The notes under the pieces are model-generated. The model made no database searches and had not been told where the DNA came from. It worked only from the letters and a program-made list of their open reading frames with translations. Shown one piece after another: positions 61,281 to 64,000 of a DNA stretch of 64,000 nt (the stretch's first letter is position 1; the number at the start of each line of letters is the position of its first letter). The position numbers and the translations under genes were made by a program. Source of the DNA: Roseiarcus sp963767245 (GTDB lineage Bacteria; Pseudomonadota; Alphaproteobacteria; Rhizobiales; Beijerinckiaceae); assembly GCA_963767245.1 (NCBI GenBank), contig CAVYDG010000027.1, forward strand, positions 76,654 through 140,653, given 5' to 3'.

Positions 61281-62183
61281 ATGGAACTGCGGCATCTTCG
61301 CTATTTCGTCACCGTCGCCGAGGCGGGAAGCATGAAGCTCGCCGCGGAGAAGCGCCTTCACACCGCGCAACCATCGCTCAGTCGGCAAATCCGCGACCTT
61401 GAACGCGAGGTCGGGGCTGATCTTTTCGTCCGCAGCGTCCGCGGGGTCGAATTGACCGAGGCCGGCCGCGCCTTCCTCGATCATGCCCGGCTGTCATTGG
61501 CACACGCCGAGGCAGCCACGGTGGCGGCGCGGCGCGCGGCGCGGCCCGCCAAGGCGATTTTCGCCGTCGGCTTCCTGACCGGACAGGAAGCCGCGTGGCT
61601 CGCGCCGGCCACCCGCATTCTGAGCGACGAATTGCCCAACATCGAGATCAGGGTGTCGAGCGGTTTTTCGATGACGCTCGCCGACGACCTCGCGCACCGA
61701 AGGATCGACATCGCCTTCCTGCGCCACGAGCCGGAGCCGGACATTGAATACAAGCTGGTGCTGAAGGAGCCTCTGGTCGCCATCATGCCGCGCGATCATC
61801 GGCTCGCCGCCCGCAAGACCTTCGATCCGCGCGACCTTAAGGGCGAGACCTTCATCGGCATCTCCGAGATACCGCGGGTGCTGCGCGGCGCGGTCAACGG
61901 CTACCTCGAACGATCCGGGGTCGAAATCGCGCCGCGGTTCGGGATCGACAATTTCGCCATGGCGATATCGCTGGTGACGTCGGAGCGCGGCGTCGCGCTC
62001 CTGCCGATCTCGGTCGAGGACTACCTGCCCCCGTCCATCGTGAGCCGTCGCCTGAAAGGCGAGCAGCCGACTGTCGACCTGATGATCGGCTACCACAAGG
62101 CCAACGCCTCGCCGATCCTGAAGATGTTCCTGTCGCGAATCGGCGGGTTGAAACCCCGGGCGGCAAGCGCGGGCGGCGGATGA
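61281..62183 (+). CDS. LysR-type transcriptional regulator
   Basis: The ATG at 61281 opens MELRHLRYFVTVAEAGSMKL, the usual LysR helix-turn-helix, followed by AEKRLHTAQPSLSRQIRDLE and GADLFVRSVRGVELTEAGRA. The effector domain follows (IFAVGFLTGQEAAWLAPATR, RIDIAFLRHEPEPDIEYKLV, LVAIMPRDHRLAA). Length is 300. It is of the CatR/BenM-like type seen with aromatic or small-acid sensing, but the inducer is unknown. Its divergent SDR partner is the likely target. btaA follows in the same direction after 77 bases. Confidence 0.88.
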   Translation: MELRHLRYFVTVAEAGSMKLAAEKRLHTAQPSLSRQIRDLEREVGADLFVRSVRGVELTEAGRAFLDHARLSLAHAEAATVAARRAARPAKAIFAVGFLTGQEAAWLAPATRILSDELPNIEIRVSSGFSMTLADDLAHRRIDIAFLRHEPEPDIEYKLVLKEPLVAIMPRDHRLAARKTFDPRDLKGETFIGISEIPRVLRGAVNGYLERSGVEIAPRFGIDNFAMAISLVTSERGVALLPISVEDYLPPSIVSRRLKGEQPTVDLMIGYHKANASPILKMFLSRIGGLKPRAASAGGG

Positions 62184-62193
62184 CCGAGCGTCG

Positions 62194-62211
62194 CCGTCAC
62201 GCCATCGTCAC
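62194..62211 (+). promoter_or_regulatory. Possible PHO box before btaA
   Basis: CCGTCAC-GCCA-TCGTCAC is two 7-base direct repeats 4 bases apart, the layout of a PhoB site (CTGTCAT-N4-CTGTCAT), with 5-6 of 7 matches each when C is allowed at the last place. It lies 50 bases before the btaA start. Betaine-lipid genes are PhoB-controlled in Sinorhizobium. Confidence 0.45.
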
Positions 62212-62260
62212 GCGACTCAACTAGCGCGCTTCGACCGACGTCCGCTGGCCGGAGATCAAT

Positions 62261-63515
62261 GTGCGGCAAGCCACGAACGCGATGCATCGCGCGACCAGCG
62301 CGGGGCTCAAAGCTGCGGTCCATCGCTCGAAGCCGCTGTCGCGCGCCGGCGTGCTCGAGCGCCTGTTCACGCTGGCGTTCGAGCGCCTCGTCTATCCCCA
62401 GATCTGGGAGGACCCGGTGGTCGACATGGCCGCGCTCGACATCGGGCCCGGGCATGAGGTGATCGCCATCGCCTCGGGCGGCTGCAACGTGCTCCTACCT
62501 CACGGCGGATCCCGCCGGAATCACCGCGGTCGACCTCAACGGAGCGCATATCGCGCTTGGGCGGCTCAAGATCTGCGCGGCTCAGAACCTGCCGGACTAC
62601 GAGACCTTCTTCCGCTTCTTCGGCCGCGCCGACGCGCGCGCCAACGTCGCGGCTTACGACCGGCGGCTGCGGATGAAGCTCGATCCGGCCGCGCGAGCCT
62701 ATTGGGACAAGCGGACGGCGTTTGGCCGCCGCCGCATCGGCGTGTTCGCCCATAATTTCTACCATCACGGTCTGCTGGGCCACGTCCTCGGCGCCGGTCA
62801 CACGCTTGCGCGCCTGCATGGCCTCGATCCGTCGATCGTGCTCAAGGCGAGGACGCTCGACGAGCAGCGCGCGCTCTATAAGGAGCGCTTGGCGCCGATC
62901 TTCGACAAGCCGCTCGTCCGCTGGATCCTGAAGCAGCCCGCGTCCCTCTATGGCCTTGGCATCCCGCCCGCCCAGTACAAGGCGCTGGCGGCAGATTTGC
63001 CACAGGGGATCGGCGCGGTGCTGAGCGAGCGGCTCGAACGGCTCGCCTGCGATTTCGACATCGCCGACAACTACTTCGCCTGGCAGGCGTTCGGGCGCCG
63101 CTACGCTCCGGGGCCGAATCCGGCGCTTCCGCCCTATCTCAAGCGGGAAAATTTCGACGCCGTCCGCAGCCGCGCCGGCCGCGTGCGCTATGTCCAGCGC
63201 TCGTTCACCGACATATTGCGCGCTTCGCCGCCGGCGAGCTTCGATCGCTACGCCCTTCTCGACGCGCAGGACTGGATGAACGATTCCGAGCTCACGGCGC
63301 TCTGGACCGAGATCACCCGCACCGCGCGTCCGGGCGCGCGGGTGATCTTCCGCACCGCCGCCGACGAGCGGCTGTTGCCGGGCCGGGCGCCCGACGCGGT
63401 GCTCGCGGCCTGGACGTATGCGGAACATCTGAGCCGGGAGCTCGGCCGGCGCGACCGGTCATCGATCTATGGCGCCTTCCATCTCTATGCGCTCAAAGGC
63501 GCGCAAGAAGCATGA
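62261..63515 (+). CDS. btaA: S-adenosylmethionine:diacylglycerol 3-amino-3-carboxypropyltransferase BtaA, frameshifted
   Basis: First enzyme of betaine-lipid (DGTS) synthesis, transferring the aminocarboxypropyl group of SAM to diacylglycerol. GTG start with GGAGATCAAT upstream. The first part reads AFERLVYPQIWEDPVVD and IAIASGGCNVL. From about 62494 homology moves to another frame (YLTADPAGITAVDLNGAHIA, FFRFFGRADARANVAAYDRR, LDEQRALYKERLAPIFDKPL, YFAWQAFGRRYAPG). Two bases are missing in CTCCTAC (or one is extra). Corrected length is ~418. It overlaps btaB by 4 bases. Confidence 0.83.
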
Positions 63516-64000
63516 GCGACGCCGCCGCGCTCATGGACCGGATGTATCGTCGCCAGCGCCACATCTACGACCTGAGCCGCAAATTCTATCTCCTCGGCCG
63601 CGACGAGGCGATCGCCGGTCTCAACGCCGGGCCCGGCGACAGGGTGCTGGAGATCGGCTGCGGCACTGGACGCAATCTCGTCAAGTTGGCGACGGCCTAT
63701 CCTGAGGCTCGGCTCTACGGCCTCGACGTCTCGCGGGAGATGCTGGCGAGCGCGGCCGCGGCGCTGGCGCAGGCAGGGCTCTCCCGGCGCATCGCCCTTG
63801 GCCAGGGGGACGCCATGGCGTTTGACCCGCAAGCGCTTTTCGGCTGCGCTGAGTTCGAGCGCGTCATGATCTCCTACGCCCTGTCGATGATCCCGCCCTG
63901 GCGCGAGGCGCTTGGGCAAGCACTCGACGTTCTCGCGCCCGGGGGCTCGTTGCATCTGGTCGATTTCGGCGATTGCGCCGGACTGCCGGGCCCGTTCAGG
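63512..64000 (+). CDS. btaB: Diacylglyceryl-homoserine N-methyltransferase BtaB, 3' end outside window
   Basis: SAM-dependent methyltransferase adding three methyl groups to diacylglycerylhomoserine to finish the betaine lipid. ATG overlaps the btaA stop (ATGA). The N-terminus MYRRQRHIYDLSRKFYLLGR is typical of BtaB. SAM motif RVLEIGCGTGRNLVKLA, acidic motif LYGLDVSREMLASA, then FERVMISYALSMIPPWREAL and LAPGGSLHLVDFGDC. 163 residues are seen of an expected ~210. Coupling to btaA confirms the assignment of both. Confidence 0.88.
   Translation, partial: MSDAAALMDRMYRRQRHIYDLSRKFYLLGRDEAIAGLNAGPGDRVLEIGCGTGRNLVKLATAYPEARLYGLDVSREMLASAAAALAQAGLSRRIALGQGDAMAFDPQALFGCAEFERVMISYALSMIPPWREALGQALDVLAPGGSLHLVDFGDCAGLPGPFR

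Overview
The window is a high-GC alphaproteobacterial chromosome segment, most likely from a soil or plant-associated member of the Hyphomicrobiales (Rhizobiales; Beijerinckiaceae/Methylocystaceae-like). The evidence is the gene neighbourhoods (divL–tsaE/amgK–murU, ftsQ-ftsA-ftsZ-lpxC-bamD-recN-murA, murA–DUF2948–hisD–UPF0262), the PEPxxWA-type PEP-CTERM tails, the betaine-lipid genes btaAB and several families of palindromic intergenic repeats. I cannot name a genus. Four genes (vapC, ftsA, an MFS transporter and btaA) each carry one small frameshifting indel. Since ftsA should be essential, at least some of these may be consensus errors of a draft or metagenome assembly.

Layout: (1) 1-6140: end of trpS, then divL (a histidine-kinase-like protein whose phospho-acceptor His is Tyr), a TsaE–AmgK fusion and murU (cell-wall sugar recycling). 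(2) 6140-7540: repeats and a VapBC-like toxin–antitoxin pair with a broken toxin. (3) 7544-24434: a segmented division and cell-wall cluster: murC-murB, an insertion where ddl is usually found (a hydrolase and a 2-oxoglutarate/Fe(II) oxygenase on the opposite strand), two tandem TTAA-N7-TTAA CtrA-type boxes, then ftsQ-ftsA-ftsZ, lpxC, bamD, recN, a small conserved ORF, murA, DUF2948, hisD and UPF0262. (4) 24447-35121: miscellaneous genes: a methyltransferase with a repeat-encoded N-terminus, a fatty acid desaturase, a secreted Gly-rich protein with a two-lobed aspartyl-protease-like partner, a DMT transporter, tRNA-Thr(GGT), a secreted dienelactone-hydrolase-like protein, a PEP-CTERM protein, a Tat-exported PIMT-like methyltransferase, and DUF1344 and DUF4105 proteins.

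(5) 35240-55418: an aromatic-acid catabolic island. It has a Liv-type ABC transporter (livK-H-M-G-F), a DUF1932 dehydrogenase, a ModA-like protein, a small membrane protein, a MobA-like flavin monooxygenase, LigJ, a LysR regulator, a QsuB-like 3-dehydroshikimate dehydratase, an AroE-like dehydrogenase, an MHS-type MFS transporter, and LigK, LigI, LigA, LigB and LigC. Read together, shikimate or 3-dehydroshikimate and hydroxybenzoate would be turned into protocatechuate. That would be opened by 4,5-cleavage and taken via 2-pyrone-4,6-dicarboxylate to pyruvate and oxaloacetate. A palindromic T-N11-A site lies between the LysR gene and qsuB.

(6) 55650-64000: a LuxR solo followed by a Gly-rich PEP-CTERM surface protein, aspartate aminotransferase, a complete Xre/MbcA/ParS–RES toxin–antitoxin pair with a recognisable promoter, an SDR with a divergent LysR regulator, and btaA (frameshifted)–btaB for betaine-lipid synthesis behind a possible PHO box. 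The window ends inside btaB.
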